This document shows, piece by piece, positions 18,501-28,551 of a DNA stretch of 59,370 nt. The number at the start of each line of letters is the position of its first letter. The stretch's first letter is position 1. The position numbers and the translations under genes are program-made. The DNA lies in NCBI RefSeq assembly GCF_000496735.2, contig NZ_AYLO01000088.1, forward strand, positions 1 to 59,370, read 5' to 3'. Below the pieces are notes generated by a model. That model ran no database searches and was not told the DNA's origin. It saw nothing but the letters and a program-made list of their open reading frames with translations. The stretch is from Methyloglobulus morosus KoM1 (GTDB lineage Bacteria > Pseudomonadota > Gammaproteobacteria > Methylococcales > Methylomonadaceae).

Positions 18501-19652
18501 CAAGACATAACCGAACGCAAGCTTGCAGAAGCCAAGCTCCACGATACTGAGACGCGACTTGGTATTGCGATGGCTGAACTGAAAGCGGGTTACTGGGACT
18601 GGGAGCTTGAAGGAAATAAAGTCTTTTATTCAACAATATGGAAGCAGCAACTGGGGTTTGAAGACCATGAATTGCCGAATCGGTACGAGGAATGGGAAAG
18701 CCGCCTACATCCAGACGATAAGGCTAATGTCTTAGAAGAAGTCAAAAAGTATATCAACAATTTGATGCCAAATTATGAGCTGGAATTCCGCCTTAAGCAT
18801 AAAGACGGTACGTATCGGTGGATTCACAGTCGTGCGGCATTAATTAACGACCAACATGAAAAGTCAGTGCGCATGGTGGGTATCCATCTGGACATTACGG
18901 ATTTCAGGAAGGCGAAGGAGTTGGAGCAGCAACGTAAAACGCTGGAAAAAACGTCCCAGTTACATATTGCTAGCCAGACAGCGGCGGCTATCGCCCACGA
19001 ACTGAACCAACCGCTTACTGCCGCCTCCTATTTTGCCGATGCCGCCGTAAAAATGCTCCAGGGCGGTAATGCGGACTCAAATCAGCTTAGCCATGCCCTG
19101 AAAACCTGTAGCCAACAGGTTCACCGTGCCGGTAAAGTTATTCCCCAACTGTTAGGGCTTTTGTATAAAGGGGAAACCAGCATCGAGCCTTTCAATATCA
19201 ATCGATTGCTGAATGATGTTCGGCAGTTTATTGATGCGGAAAAAACGTTTGACAGATTTAAACTACTGTTGAATCTCGATTTCGATTTGCCAGCCGTTAA
19301 GGCCAACCGGTTACAGATCCAAAAGATTCTGATCAGTCTCATTAATAATGGCCTGGAGTCCATGCTTGACAGCGGCAAAAGCTCGGGGGGGACGCTGACG
19401 GTTAGCACCCGCCGTTCAGCGGACGACCCAAATATGGTGGAGATAAGCGTATATGATGAAGGGGTTGGCGTGTCCGATGATAGCCAACTAAAAATGATTT
19501 TCCAACCCTTTTATACCACGAAAAAAACGGGCATCGGGATGGGGCTTACTATCTGCCGCAGTTTAATCGAAGCGTATGGGGGTGAAATATGGGCGGAGAA
19601 GAACGCCGATGCCGGAATTAGTGTCAAATTTACCTTACCGCTTATTTCATGA
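15513..19652 (+). CDS. Membrane sensor histidine kinase with eight PAS domains
   Basis: This encodes 1379 aa. Residues about 10-110 hold membrane helices in a KdpD/DUF4118-like arrangement. Eight PAS/PAC units follow (about 115 to 1130), most ending in an ITERK- or DIT-type PAC boundary; units 3-5 are close copies of each other. The kinase core is FixL/NtrB-like: AAIAHELNQPL with phospho-His about 1162, an N box around ISLINNGLESM, YDEGVGV and KTGIGMGLTICRSL. It has no receiver and overlaps the next gene by 4 nt, so that FixJ-type regulator is its partner. Its ligand is unknown; no haem-binding His is obvious, and redox or flavin sensing is possible. Confidence 0.92.
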   Translation: MPYFANQAAWIRYGLAVLAVAFAAIAVRYVPIIRETGHGEWIVFFFAVVITVFCCGALSGLLAIGLSLVGVNWLVLPSDWISHPLWAITLNLGFSLLSAIILAISNSQQKLFTALSESRQNFELAQAVGQIGSWRFNGQPNKVYCSAETYRIFGIPEGSAVSYETFLAAVHPEDTAYVAEEGKKALSGQPYDIEHRIVIGDEVKWVHEKAVLDFSKDGKLLGGFGIVQDITERKKLELATQTIHERYELVLKGSQGGIWDWDVATNHVHYSIRWKTLHGYPVDEDLYELGVWRDNIHPDDEGRMMAGLELHLAGKTPVFNEEYRIRCKDGTWKWILDRGIAKRDELGNVVRMAGSEIDITARKIAEMELFNREKELEIIMNLSPNLVAYLSTDFRYLRINKTYETWWDKEPGQILGREVREVVSEQAWKDIQPYMERARSGEAVSFDYHGAVDRWVHVDYVPDIDPSGNVKGIVVNVANITERKLAEQKLLEQENQLSLIMNLMPALISYIDTDFRYIRVNKTYEEWFGVAMEDAIGHTVKEVVGENIWKIAAPYLECARAGEISGYEENHVYKNNVSRWAKVTFVPDKDEAGIVKGIVVHVADITELKNAVKAIQEQENALRLIINAMPALIAYIDTDYRYVRANSTYDKWLGIPAERIIGNEIKDIIGEDGWQKIKPFIEKSMAGEEIHCDFLMPYKTGKPRWIHVNYVPDMDASGHVKGIVALVVDVGEIKQAQQEISILNQRLQHRIDEMQAIFDTAPIGLAISDDLEGKHIQGNCALEEMMGLPLHSELSFRSIPANTYHVFEAGHELTVDELPMQRAICGEAVINQFLDIHRHDGQVVAIICNAKPLVNNGQSIRGAVGAFLDVTQFRAAEIALRESRERLRLAQEAGALGIFDYNLASGEMQWDERLRELWGLAPNTPVTLDTCKIGVYPEDLANIENALALALDPQGNGEYSVEYRIVRPSDNRTFWIAAFGAATFANGKPVRLIGFAQDITERKLAEAKLHDTETRLGIAMAELKAGYWDWELEGNKVFYSTIWKQQLGFEDHELPNRYEEWESRLHPDDKANVLEEVKKYINNLMPNYELEFRLKHKDGTYRWIHSRAALINDQHEKSVRMVGIHLDITDFRKAKELEQQRKTLEKTSQLHIASQTAAAIAHELNQPLTAASYFADAAVKMLQGGNADSNQLSHALKTCSQQVHRAGKVIPQLLGLLYKGETSIEPFNINRLLNDVRQFIDAEKTFDRFKLLLNLDFDLPAVKANRLQIQKILISLINNGLESMLDSGKSSGGTLTVSTRRSADDPNMVEISVYDEGVGVSDDSQLKMIFQPFYTTKKTGIGMGLTICRSLIEAYGGEIWAEKNADAGISVKFTLPLIS

Positions 19653-20275
19653 CTACCGCTCCCTGTGTTTACATTGTTGATGATGATGGTGCAGTCCGAA
19701 ATGGGCTTCGCATGTTTTTAGAAACCGCCGGCCTGAAGTGCAAAACCTTTGCCGACGCAGAGCAGTTTCTTGCACAGTATCGCCCAGAAGGCTCGGGTTG
19801 CCTGATACTTGATGTCAACCTGCCGGGTTTGAATGGCCCCCAATTGCAACGCGAGTTGAACCGCCTTAAAATCCGTTTGCCAATCATATTTCTCACCGCC
19901 TATGGTGACATTCCCATGTCGGTTCGAGCTATCCAAGCGGGTGCGGTTGATTTTTTGACTAAACCCATCCAAAGTGATGCGTTGATCAAACGTATTCTCG
20001 AAGTGCTGGATCAAGAAGCCGAGAAAGAAATATCCATGGACAAGGAGCAAGGCTTTCATGGCCTTGTCAACACCCTTACCGAACGTGAGATGGAAATATT
20101 GCCGCTAGCCATAGCGGGTATCCCCAATAAAGAAATCGGCCATCGGTTAGGCATCAGTCACCGTACTGTTGAAGTTCACCGGATACGGATCTTAAAAAAA
20201 ACAGGCTGCCAAAACTTCTTGGAACTGTCACGCCTGTGCGAAATAAACAACTTTGCATTAAAGACAAAGATTTGA
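19649..20275 (+). CDS. FixJ/NarL-type response regulator
   Basis: This encodes 208 aa. Residues 1-120 are a receiver with acidic pocket DDD (residues 11-13), phosphoacceptor Asp in LILDVNLPGLNG (about 55), Thr in FLTAYGD and Lys in FLTKPIQ. Residues about 143-205 are a LuxR-type helix-turn-helix (LTEREMEILPLAIAGIPNKEIG then ISHRTVEVHRIRILKK). It is coupled to the upstream kinase by a 4-nt overlap (ATGA). It is a DNA-binding regulator of the FixJ/TodT group; an inverted repeat about 100 nt downstream could be a binding site. Confidence 0.95.
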   Translation: MTTAPCVYIVDDDGAVRNGLRMFLETAGLKCKTFADAEQFLAQYRPEGSGCLILDVNLPGLNGPQLQRELNRLKIRLPIIFLTAYGDIPMSVRAIQAGAVDFLTKPIQSDALIKRILEVLDQEAEKEISMDKEQGFHGLVNTLTEREMEILPLAIAGIPNKEIGHRLGISHRTVEVHRIRILKKTGCQNFLELSRLCEINNFALKTKI

Positions 20276-20599
20276 TGTTTCAACACTAAAACCTCCTGCT
20301 TACGGGCATGTATGGGTAAACCTTATGGCTTATAAGCAGGGTCAGTATCCTTAAAAACTGTGACCTTGATCAACCGTGTAAGTGCTTGCACTTATAGAAA
20401 TATCAGGATTCTCAGCTTAAATTAAGTCTAATAAGGAGTCTCCTGAAATATCCAGCCTGACCTAATTCAGGGTTATTTTTGGCCCACTACCTTAAAAATT
20501 CCCCGCCTAATCTATTTGGCCGGAAATCCTTAACAATTGGGGCTGATTCACTAACTTAGCCTTAACTTTTAACGCGTAGAATGAATAAGGGACTCTTCC
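20276..20599. promoter_or_regulatory. Intergenic region with a 7-bp-arm dyad, upstream of the chemoreceptor
   Basis: The 324 nt hold no gene. The clearest element is TAAGTGC-TT-GCACTTA (20379-20394), a perfect dyad. A smaller dyad AGGAG-T-CTCCT lies at 20434-20444. Either could be an operator for the FixJ-type regulator encoded just upstream; this is inferred only from position and symmetry. Confidence 0.5.
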
Positions 20600-22906
20600 A
20601 TGTTTTTTTTTGGTAACGCAAAGGCACTACAATCCCGTATCAATGAGGCAGTAAAAATCGTAGACAAAATGTCATTAGGCGATTTTTCTATACCTATCGA
20701 CACTTCGGGTGGCGACGCGGTTGCCCCGCTGATGCAGGCACTGAAAAACAGCCTGGTCATTCAAGAACGCCGCATCTCGGATGGCAGGCGTGAATCCGAC
20801 ACTAACGTTGAGTTACGGGTTTGCCTTGAGTTGACGAACAGTTACCTGGAACGCATCGCCCAGGGCGAAATTCCACCGAAAATCACGGACGACTTCCCTC
20901 GCGAATGCCGCGCCCTTAAAGACAACATCAACGCTACTATCGACATGTTGGGCAAGGCGAGCCGCATGGCAGTCGAAAATCAGCGCGTAAAAGCAGCCCT
21001 GGACAATGTCACCACCAATGTCATGATCGCCGACAACGACCGTAACATCACTTACATGAATAAGTCAGTGGCGGAAATGCTGGCAAACGCCGAAACCGAC
21101 CTGCGCAAAGTCTTGCCCAACTTTAATTCTTCCCGGCTATTGGGCTCAAACATGGACCAGTTCCATAAGCATCCGGAACACCAGAGGGGCTTGTTGGCTA
21201 ATTTCACCAACACCCACCGGGCCCAGATAAAAGTGGGTGCGAGAACTTTCCAACTGACCGCCAACCCAATCATCAACGATCTAGGCCAGCGCTTAGGGTC
21301 TGTCGTCGAATGGGCCGACCGTACCGAAGAAGTGGCGGCGCAACAAGATGTCAATACCTTAGTCGAAGCCGCTATCGCCGGGCAGTTGTCCAAACGTATC
21401 TCGCTAGACGACAAAAATGGCTTTACCCGGGATATCGCCGAAAAAATCAACCAGATGCTGGATGTCATAATAGGCCCGTTCAATGTTGTCGGTAATTACC
21501 TCCACCAGATTGCCGAAGGTGTCTTGCCGGATCGAATCTCCGATGACTATCAAGGTGATTACGACACGTACAAAAAAAGCATGAACCGGACGACAAGCAT
21601 CCTCAAAGGCTTTGTCGAAAGCTTACAGTACGTGACTAACGAACAAACAAAGGGCGATATTGATACCTTGATCGACACCTCTCGTTTCCGGGGCTTTTAT
21701 CAAGCCATGGCGCAAGGCGTCAATGACATGGTTGTCGGAAACATCCAGGACAACAATAAAGCCATGGCCTGCGTCAAAGCCTTCGGTGAAGGCGATTTCG
21801 ATGCACCGCTAGAACGTTTCCCAGGCAAGAAAGTTTTCATCAATGACACCATTGAGCAGGTCCGTGACCATATGAAAGCACTTATCGCAGATACGACGAT
21901 GCTGTCCGAAGCCGCCCTGGATGGACGTATTCAAACCCGTGCCGATGCCAGTAAACATCTAGGCGATTTCAGAAAAATCGTGGAAGGCATCAACGCCACA
22001 CTGGAAACGATAGTTACGCCCATAATCGCCGTCAAGGTGGCAGTGGATTCCATTAACACCGCCGCTAAGGAAATATCCGCCGGTAATGCCGATTTATCGC
22101 ACCGCACTGAACAACAGGCCGCCAGCCTGGAAGAGACGGCATCTAGCATGGAAGAGCTGGCTTCCACAGTTAAGCAGAATGCCGACAACGCACGGCAAGC
22201 CAACCAAATGGTATTGACGGCATCGGATGTGGCAATCAAAGGCGGCAGCGTGGTGCAGCAAGTAGTCGGTACCATGTATTCCATCAACGAAAGTTCCCGC
22301 AAGATCGTCGACATTATCAGTGTGATTGACGGCATTGCCTTACAGACCAATATTCTTGCACTTAATGCCGCCGTCGAGGCTGCACGGGCAGGCGAACAAG
22401 GCCGTGGCTTTGCGGTGGTGGCGAGCGAAGTACGCAATTTGGCGCAGCGTTCTGCAGCGGCGGCCAAAGAAATCAAAGGCTTGATCAGCGATTCGGTCGA
22501 GAAAGTCGAAGACGGCAGCAAATTAGTGGGCGAAGCGGGCAAGACCATGGATGAAATTGTGTCCTCAGTCAAACGTGTCGCTACTATCATGTCGGAAATT
22601 GCCGCTGCATCCGCTGAGCAAAGCGCTGGTATTGACCAAGTTAACCAAGCGGTGACCCAAATGGACGACGTTACCCAGCAGAACGCTGCACTTGTTGAAC
22701 AAGCAGCCGCTGCTGCCGAGTCACTGGAAGAACAGGCATCGGCCTTGAGTGATACCGTCGCTCAATTTCGGCTTGATTCAGAAATCCGATCCCCCAAACG
22801 GCCCGTTGCTAATTTACGGGTTGTTCCGCAAAAAACAACGCCTCGACTACCCACGAGCACCATTCAAACTCGTCAGCAAAATGATGATGATTGGACTGAG
22901 TTTTAG
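20600..22906 (+). CDS. Soluble methyl-accepting chemotaxis protein, PAS and multiple HAMP
   Basis: This encodes 768 aa with no membrane segment, so it should be cytoplasmic. Residues 1-125 and about 240-480 look like chained HAMP modules ([52 protein letters not shown] repeats). A PAS-like unit lies between (about 130-235). The signalling domain (about 485-740) has methylation helices and the hairpin tip around [37 protein letters not shown]-type sequence. The protein ends in DWTEF, which fits the xWxxF CheR/CheB-docking pentapeptide. Its signal is unknown. No che genes are nearby. Confidence 0.94.
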   Translation: MFFFGNAKALQSRINEAVKIVDKMSLGDFSIPIDTSGGDAVAPLMQALKNSLVIQERRISDGRRESDTNVELRVCLELTNSYLERIAQGEIPPKITDDFPRECRALKDNINATIDMLGKASRMAVENQRVKAALDNVTTNVMIADNDRNITYMNKSVAEMLANAETDLRKVLPNFNSSRLLGSNMDQFHKHPEHQRGLLANFTNTHRAQIKVGARTFQLTANPIINDLGQRLGSVVEWADRTEEVAAQQDVNTLVEAAIAGQLSKRISLDDKNGFTRDIAEKINQMLDVIIGPFNVVGNYLHQIAEGVLPDRISDDYQGDYDTYKKSMNRTTSILKGFVESLQYVTNEQTKGDIDTLIDTSRFRGFYQAMAQGVNDMVVGNIQDNNKAMACVKAFGEGDFDAPLERFPGKKVFINDTIEQVRDHMKALIADTTMLSEAALDGRIQTRADASKHLGDFRKIVEGINATLETIVTPIIAVKVAVDSINTAAKEISAGNADLSHRTEQQAASLEETASSMEELASTVKQNADNARQANQMVLTASDVAIKGGSVVQQVVGTMYSINESSRKIVDIISVIDGIALQTNILALNAAVEAARAGEQGRGFAVVASEVRNLAQRSAAAAKEIKGLISDSVEKVEDGSKLVGEAGKTMDEIVSSVKRVATIMSEIAAASAEQSAGIDQVNQAVTQMDDVTQQNAALVEQAAAAAESLEEQASALSDTVAQFRLDSEIRSPKRPVANLRVVPQKTTPRLPTSTIQTRQQNDDDWTEF

Positions 22907-23158
22907 ATTACACAATTGTAACGGGATAGAATCCGTAAAATTTTTGACTAGCTAATTGATTTTTATAATAAAAATACATGAAATGCCATTTTTAAGATAA
23001 TTTTTTGAGGTGTTAAGTAATTATCGGCCTTGACATTCGCAGCAGAAAATCAATGATTGTTTACCCGATAGTTGAGTATTGATTGTTTCAAGATACGAAC
23101 TGTTTAACATAACAGATAGTTACAAAAAGGCTAACCCAATGCCACGATTGAATAAATT

Positions 23159-26100
23159 ATGCCTTCCCATCAAATAATCGGCTTTAGGTTAATTCTATCT
23201 GTATTCATGCCAGTACTGGCATTGTATTTTCAATGGATGATCTGGCCGCAATTACCCCTGCTGAGGTGGCTGTTTTTTTATCCTGCCGTAATGTTAAGCG
23301 CCTGGATAGGAAGATTGCTGGGTGGGGTCATTGCAACCGGCCTTGTCGCTATCTTTGACGTGTATTTTTTCGAAGACCCGCAATTCAGTTGGGACATTAA
23401 CGGTTATCGTCATTTTTTCCCGATAAGCTTATTCATCGTTACAGGACTATTATTTAGTTTGGTTTTTGAACGGTTCCGTCGCTCATCTGCAGAGTTACAG
23501 CGGATCAAAGCCCTAGGGCTTGATGTTGAATACAAGCGCTTGACACAAGCGCTTTACGCCGCAAAGGCTGGAGCCTGGACATGGAATCCAGCAACGAATG
23601 CCAACGAATGGAGCGAGAGCATTTGGCAACTTTACGGAATAGAGCCTGAGAGCTGCCAACCCTCCTTTGAAGCCTGGTTTGCAACTGTCCATCCTGATGA
23701 CCAACCTGCCGTGAACGCAGAGATAAGCCGTGCCTTAAAACAGCATGATGAGCTAACTCTGGAGTGGCGGCTTGCCAAGTTGATTGAGGGTAAGGAGCGA
23801 TGGTTAATGGCGCGTGGGCTGCCAGAATTGGATGAGCAAAGCGGACAGGTGCTCTACCGTGGGATTGTTATCGATATCAGCGATCGCAAACAGATTGAAA
23901 AAATGTTAATGAAGAAAGAACGGCATCTTTCTGAGTCACAAGCGGTTGCCCACATTGGCAGTTGGGAAAGGGACATCGAATCGGGACGTGTCATCTGGAG
24001 CGATGAAACCTTCCGATTATTAGGGCTCTCGCCCGAAACAGGTCACCCGCCCACGATGAAGCAGTTTCTTGAGTTGATTCATCCAGACGACCGCACTGCA
24101 GTCGCAACTTGGGATGAAGATTGCCTGGCTGGCAATAAATCAGCGCCTATCGAATACCGCACCTTCCCCAAAGCAGGAGAGGGGCGATGGCTTTTGGAAG
24201 CCGGTCTATTGGAAACCGACATTTCCGGCAACCCAGTGCGCATGATCGGCACCATCCAGGATATCACGGAGACCAAACGCCTGGCTGCCGAAACTCGACG
24301 TTGGATCGATGTATTTCACTATTGTGCACACGGCATTGCAATCGACGACCCGAAGACTCAAACCCTGGTTACCTGTAATCCTGCTTTTGTAAGTTTATTG
24401 GGTTATGCCAAGCCGGAAGAAGTTGAGGGCATGGCAATTTTATCCCTATACCAACCTGAAAGTGTCGAACAGTTAAAAACTTACACAGTCGTCGCCGACC
24501 AGTTTGGCAAGGTACGGTTTGAGGCTGTATTTCAACGTAAAGATGGTTCCAGCATGGATGCGCAAGTCGATCTTGTCAGTATCAAAGATACTTTTGGCAA
24601 TATTCTTTACAGGATAGCGACTGTACAAGATATCACTGAACGCAAAAAAACAGAAAATCAGCTTCGGAAGCTTGCCAAGGCTGTCCAGCAAAGTCCAGAA
24701 AGCATCATAATCACTGACAGTAACGGCTATATTGAATACGTAAACGAAGCGTTTTTCAAAAATAGCGGTTACACGCTAGATGAGGTTATAGGCCTTAATC
24801 CGAGGATATTAAATTCGGGTAAAACGCCTGTAGCGACTTATACCGACCTTTGGAAAACCATAAGCGGCGGACAAACTTGGAGTGGTGAATTCATCAATAA
24901 ACGCAAAGACGGCACTGAAACGTTTGAACTTGCCAACATTACGCCCATACGCCAATCCGACGGAAAAATCACCCATTACGTGTCCGTACAGCAAGACATT
25001 ACCCATAAAAAACGTGTTGCCGACGAGTTGGAAGAACACCGCCACCATCTTGAAGAACTGGTGGTGAACCGCACTCAAGAACTGATTGCCACCCAAGCGC
25101 TGGCTGAGTCCGCCAATAAAGCAAAAAGTGCTTTTCTGGCCAATATGAGCCATGAAATCCGCACGCCGATGAACTCGATCCTCGGTTTAAGTTATCTGAT
25201 GCAAAAAAGCAGGCTTTCGACCGACCAAAAAAGATATCTCCAACAGATTGATATTTCGGCACAACATCTGCTGTCTATCATCAATGACATTCTGGATCTG
25301 TCAAAGATTGAGGCCGGGCAAATGACGCTGGAAAAAATCAACTTTAGCCTAGAAGCCATTTTTGACAACATCAACTCGATGTTAATCGGTCAAGCCAGGC
25401 AAAAAGGCATCGCCCTTGAGTTTGATTGCGGCGATGTCCCCGCCTGGCTTTGTGGCGACCCCACTCGCCTGCGCCAGGCGCTTATTAACTATGCCGCAAA
25501 CGCCCTCAAATTTACGGAAAAAGGGACAATCAGGGTTCGTGCAAAAATACTCAGAGAGAAAAATAGCGACTTATTGTTGCAATTTGAAGTCCAAGACACG
25601 GGTATCGGTATCCCGCAAGAAAACTTGCCTCGCCTGTTTGAGGCATTTAATCAAGCCGATATTTCGACCACTCGACAATACGGTGGCACTGGATTAGGGT
25701 TGGCGATAACGCGACATCTCGCGAATGCGATGGGGGGCGATGCGGGTGTGGAAAGTACCTTAGGGCTAGGCAGTGTATTTTGGTTCACTGCGGCTCTCCA
25801 AAAAGGGCAAGATACCGCCCAAGGACATCGCCTTCCCGAAGTCGCAAATTCTGAGGAGTTGTTAAGGCTCAACCATACGGGTGCACGGTTGCTGTTGGTG
25901 GAAGACAACGTCATTAATAGGGAGGTTGCTTTAGCACAGCTGCACTCCGTCGGTCTGTCAGTGGATAAGGCGGAAAACGGCCGAATCGCTTTAGATATGA
26001 TCAAGAACTATCCCTACGATTTAGTGCTGATGGATATTCAAATGCCTGAAATGGATGGGCTTACGGCAACTGAAATAATTCGTGCCCTGCCTGGTTTTAG

Positions 26101-26266
26101 GAATCTTCCTATTATTGCAATGACTGCCAATGCTTTTAGCGAGGACAGGAATGCCGCTTTAGCGGCGGGAATGAACGACTGCATCGTTAAACCGGTTGTT
26201 CCCGCATTACTTTACAGTAAATTGTTGCAATGGCTATCCGGCGGTGGGGAAAACCTTACAACCTAA
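23159..26266 (+). CDS. Hybrid sensor histidine kinase, DUF4118-like membrane part, four PAS, REC
   Basis: This encodes 1035 aa. The N-terminal ~105 residues are membrane helices of the KdpD/DUF4118 kind, like those of the kinase at 15.5 kb. Four PAS units span about 115-625. The HisKA motif [18 protein letters not shown] has phospho-His about 665; the ATPase has DTGIGIP and [10 protein letters not shown]; the receiver (about 905-1025) has VEDNVINRE, phospho-Asp about 959 in [11 protein letters not shown], and Lys in IVKPV. No HPt is present, so a separate phosphotransfer protein or direct output is needed. The sensed signal is unknown. The Shine-Dalgarno is weak. Confidence 0.93.
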   Translation: MPSHQIIGFRLILSVFMPVLALYFQWMIWPQLPLLRWLFFYPAVMLSAWIGRLLGGVIATGLVAIFDVYFFEDPQFSWDINGYRHFFPISLFIVTGLLFSLVFERFRRSSAELQRIKALGLDVEYKRLTQALYAAKAGAWTWNPATNANEWSESIWQLYGIEPESCQPSFEAWFATVHPDDQPAVNAEISRALKQHDELTLEWRLAKLIEGKERWLMARGLPELDEQSGQVLYRGIVIDISDRKQIEKMLMKKERHLSESQAVAHIGSWERDIESGRVIWSDETFRLLGLSPETGHPPTMKQFLELIHPDDRTAVATWDEDCLAGNKSAPIEYRTFPKAGEGRWLLEAGLLETDISGNPVRMIGTIQDITETKRLAAETRRWIDVFHYCAHGIAIDDPKTQTLVTCNPAFVSLLGYAKPEEVEGMAILSLYQPESVEQLKTYTVVADQFGKVRFEAVFQRKDGSSMDAQVDLVSIKDTFGNILYRIATVQDITERKKTENQLRKLAKAVQQSPESIIITDSNGYIEYVNEAFFKNSGYTLDEVIGLNPRILNSGKTPVATYTDLWKTISGGQTWSGEFINKRKDGTETFELANITPIRQSDGKITHYVSVQQDITHKKRVADELEEHRHHLEELVVNRTQELIATQALAESANKAKSAFLANMSHEIRTPMNSILGLSYLMQKSRLSTDQKRYLQQIDISAQHLLSIINDILDLSKIEAGQMTLEKINFSLEAIFDNINSMLIGQARQKGIALEFDCGDVPAWLCGDPTRLRQALINYAANALKFTEKGTIRVRAKILREKNSDLLLQFEVQDTGIGIPQENLPRLFEAFNQADISTTRQYGGTGLGLAITRHLANAMGGDAGVESTLGLGSVFWFTAALQKGQDTAQGHRLPEVANSEELLRLNHTGARLLLVEDNVINREVALAQLHSVGLSVDKAENGRIALDMIKNYPYDLVLMDIQMPEMDGLTATEIIRALPGFRNLPIIAMTANAFSEDRNAALAAGMNDCIVKPVVPALLYSKLLQWLSGGGENLTT

Positions 26267-26579
26267 GATTCATCGTAGAGTGCCCGGTAGTTTTTAACGT
26301 CATGAAGCTAGAACTTAATAGGACGGTTTCAAGGTTAAAGTGTAGATAACACTGGATAATGCTGCTTAAAACCAAATGCGTCCGGTGTAAACAATTCGGC
26401 TGGGCATTTGAAACCTAGTGTTTGCGTAGCAGGATGTTTAGCTTAGCTGTGCATCTAAATCTTCTTGGGTGGGTAGGGTTAAATTTTCATCTTTGGGCAG
26501 CTATTGTCCTCTGTCGGTTTCTTTCTTAGCTAGTCGAAGGACAGGTTTAGAGGATTGACTGATAACTAAAGGCATATAC
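26267..26579. other. Non-coding gap
   Basis: These 313 nt carry no gene I can support and no strong hairpin. The last 15 nt contain AAAGG before the GTG start at 26580. Confidence 0.5.
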
Positions 26580-27161
26580 GTGAAGAAACTGTTGATACCC
26601 ACGTTTTGTTTATTTCACATGGTCGCTATTTTTTGGTGGACGATACCATACAGTATCGGTCGGATGATCTTAATCGACAACGAGCATAGTCCCGGTGTAG
26701 CCAAATTGTTGAAAGAGATCATGTTAGATGATTACCCGAATGTTTCAGCCCTGCTGCAAAAGTATATTGATGCCACGGGCAGCCAGCAGTATTGGGATTT
26801 TTTTGCGTCTCCCAACCCTGAACTTCACCAATATCTGTCCGTTTGCGGATCGGTTATTGCTTATCCTGACCAAGGGATAATGGCCTGTAAAGATAAACCT
26901 TTATTCAGCAATCTTGACACTAATTTCGAACGGTTTGGCAGTGGCCGTAGTCGCCTTTATCGTCTAACAGAGAATTTGACTAAATTAGAAGAACCGGTAT
27001 TGCTGGAGGCATTCACACGATATTATCTACAACATCGGGGCAAAACCGCTGACGGCCCACCAGTCCAGCTAGTGCTGCACCAGTTTGAATTGCATCCAGA
27101 ACTCAAGGACTTACCTAAAATCGGTTACCGAATGGACAAGATTATTTGGGTTAGCAATTGA
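26580..27161 (+). CDS. Unknown protein with one N-terminal membrane segment, partner of an HTTM protein
   Basis: This encodes 193 aa from a GTG start. Residues 3-25 are a membrane anchor or signal; the rest is soluble and presumably periplasmic, with two cysteines (LSVCGSV, IMACKDK). I do not recognise the family. It overlaps the next gene by one base (TGATG), so they are made together. Partners of HTTM proteins of this type are often small anchored proteins of unknown job; no catalytic motif is visible. Confidence 0.75.
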   Translation: MKKLLIPTFCLFHMVAIFWWTIPYSIGRMILIDNEHSPGVAKLLKEIMLDDYPNVSALLQKYIDATGSQQYWDFFASPNPELHQYLSVCGSVIAYPDQGIMACKDKPLFSNLDTNFERFGSGRSRLYRLTENLTKLEEPVLLEAFTRYYLQHRGKTADGPPVQLVLHQFELHPELKDLPKIGYRMDKIIWVSN

Positions 27162-28054
27162 TGCAAACCGTATGGGATTTTTGGTTCAAATCGATAGATG
27201 CCAGGCAATATGCAGTGTTGCGCATTGCTTTTGGCGGTTTGTCTGCAATTTATTTCATTCAATTATTGCCTTATACTAAAGTGCAATTCAGTGGCTCAGG
27301 GTGGCTTGGCAATATCCATCAAATAGCCGAACAAAACGGCGGTAGTTGGTCGTTGCTGTTCATTTCGGTAGGCGAACATGCTACGACACTCGCCTATACG
27401 GTCATCATCGGTGGGATATTATCGGCTTTCTTACTTATGGTTGGTTGGCAAAGCCGTATTGTTGCGGGTATCACTTGGTTGGTATGGGTTTCCTTGTGGA
27501 ACCGTAATCCGCTATTGTTGGACGGTGATGATGCCGTGTTGAAAATCATGTGCTTTTACCTGATGTTGTCGCCTTGCGGCAACGCTTGGTCGGTCGATGC
27601 CTATTTACACAATAAACCGCAACAAGTCATTGTTTGGCCGCTGCGGTTGGTGCAATTTCAGATAGCCTTGATCTATTTTGTGTCCGGCTGGGTTAAATTT
27701 CACAGCCCCGAATGGCAGGACGGGACGGTTATGCAATATGTGTTGATGCATCCGCATTACTCGCGTTGGGATGCTTGGACGGTTATCGACCAGCCGGTAG
27801 TTAAGGAGTTATTGCCGTGGTTAGCGTGGCTTATAAGGGGGTGGGAGTTGCTGTTTCCGCTTTTATTGTTAAATGCACACACGCGCAGAGTTAGCCTAGC
27901 AATAGGTGTCATGTTTCATTTGGGGTTGCTGCTGGTCATGAACTTGCGCTGGTTCGCTATCATTATGTTGTCGCTTTATCCGGCTTTAATATCCAATCAT
28001 TGCTTCCTTATTCATGCAGAAAGGGTGCTTAATAGAAAGCGTAAGGCGGCGTAG
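27161..28054 (+). CDS. HTTM-domain membrane protein
   Basis: This encodes 297 aa with about seven hydrophobic segments and the pattern of the HTTM (vitamin K-dependent gamma-carboxylase-like) family: an N-terminal WFKSIDARQYAVLRIAFG, IYFVSGWVKFHSPEWQDG in the middle, and RGWELLFPLLLL then FHLGLLLVMNLRWF. Bacterial HTTM proteins are membrane proteins of mostly unknown function; the Lys that makes carboxylation possible cannot be judged by eye. I use the ATG at 27161 instead of a TTG at 27158 because it gives a standard 1-nt TGATG coupling to the gene before. Confidence 0.82.
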   Translation: MQTVWDFWFKSIDARQYAVLRIAFGGLSAIYFIQLLPYTKVQFSGSGWLGNIHQIAEQNGGSWSLLFISVGEHATTLAYTVIIGGILSAFLLMVGWQSRIVAGITWLVWVSLWNRNPLLLDGDDAVLKIMCFYLMLSPCGNAWSVDAYLHNKPQQVIVWPLRLVQFQIALIYFVSGWVKFHSPEWQDGTVMQYVLMHPHYSRWDAWTVIDQPVVKELLPWLAWLIRGWELLFPLLLLNAHTRRVSLAIGVMFHLGLLLVMNLRWFAIIMLSLYPALISNHCFLIHAERVLNRKRKAA

Positions 28055-28164
28055 CGAAATGGGTGTTCATCGACTTTCACAAACTCACCACGAACGGTTT
28101 GAGTTAATCCTGTTTGTGGTGGGTCTTGGGCATGTCGAACAATCAAACCATTCATGGTGCAGGC

Positions 28165-28551
28165 TTACTCAGCAATTTTCACCAACCAACCGCCAGTGCC
28201 CTTACAATTGCTTTGGGCATCAGCGCCGATGTTTATTCTGGCAAAGCCGCCCTTAATTGTTGCAGGTAACTTGCCGCTGACTGTAAACGTGCCGTCATTT
28301 TTTTTATCGACCTTTAAGGCGGTGGCGGCCTGTTCTTTCACACTCACCTTGATTGTCGTTGGGTACGTGTTTTTGGATGCAGTGAAAGAAAACGCAGAAC
28401 CCGCAGTCACTTGGGTGTTTTCTGCTGGAACAAAATCGGAGAATTTGGGCTTGTCGCAAGCCTTTGAACTGCTGCTACCGCCACCGTAAGCCCAGCAAGC
28501 GCTGGTAAAAATCATTAAAGCAAAAATCCAAAAGCTATTCGTTTTTTTCAT
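28165..28551 (-). CDS. Small secreted protein of unknown function
   Basis: This encodes 128 aa. Residues 1-21 are a signal peptide (FALMIFTSACWA) that may also read as a lipoprotein signal at TSAC. The mature part starts with a Gly/Ser-rich tract, then a beta-rich domain of about 95 residues with two Cys (KACDKP, SNCKGT) that could bridge. It resembles small Ig-like periplasmic domains but I cannot name a family. It stands alone on the minus strand; its upstream region has a perfect hairpin at 28602-28621. Confidence 0.75.
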   Translation of the reverse strand: MKKTNSFWIFALMIFTSACWAYGGGSSSSKACDKPKFSDFVPAENTQVTAGSAFSFTASKNTYPTTIKVSVKEQAATALKVDKKNDGTFTVSGKLPATIKGGFARINIGADAQSNCKGTGGWLVKIAE

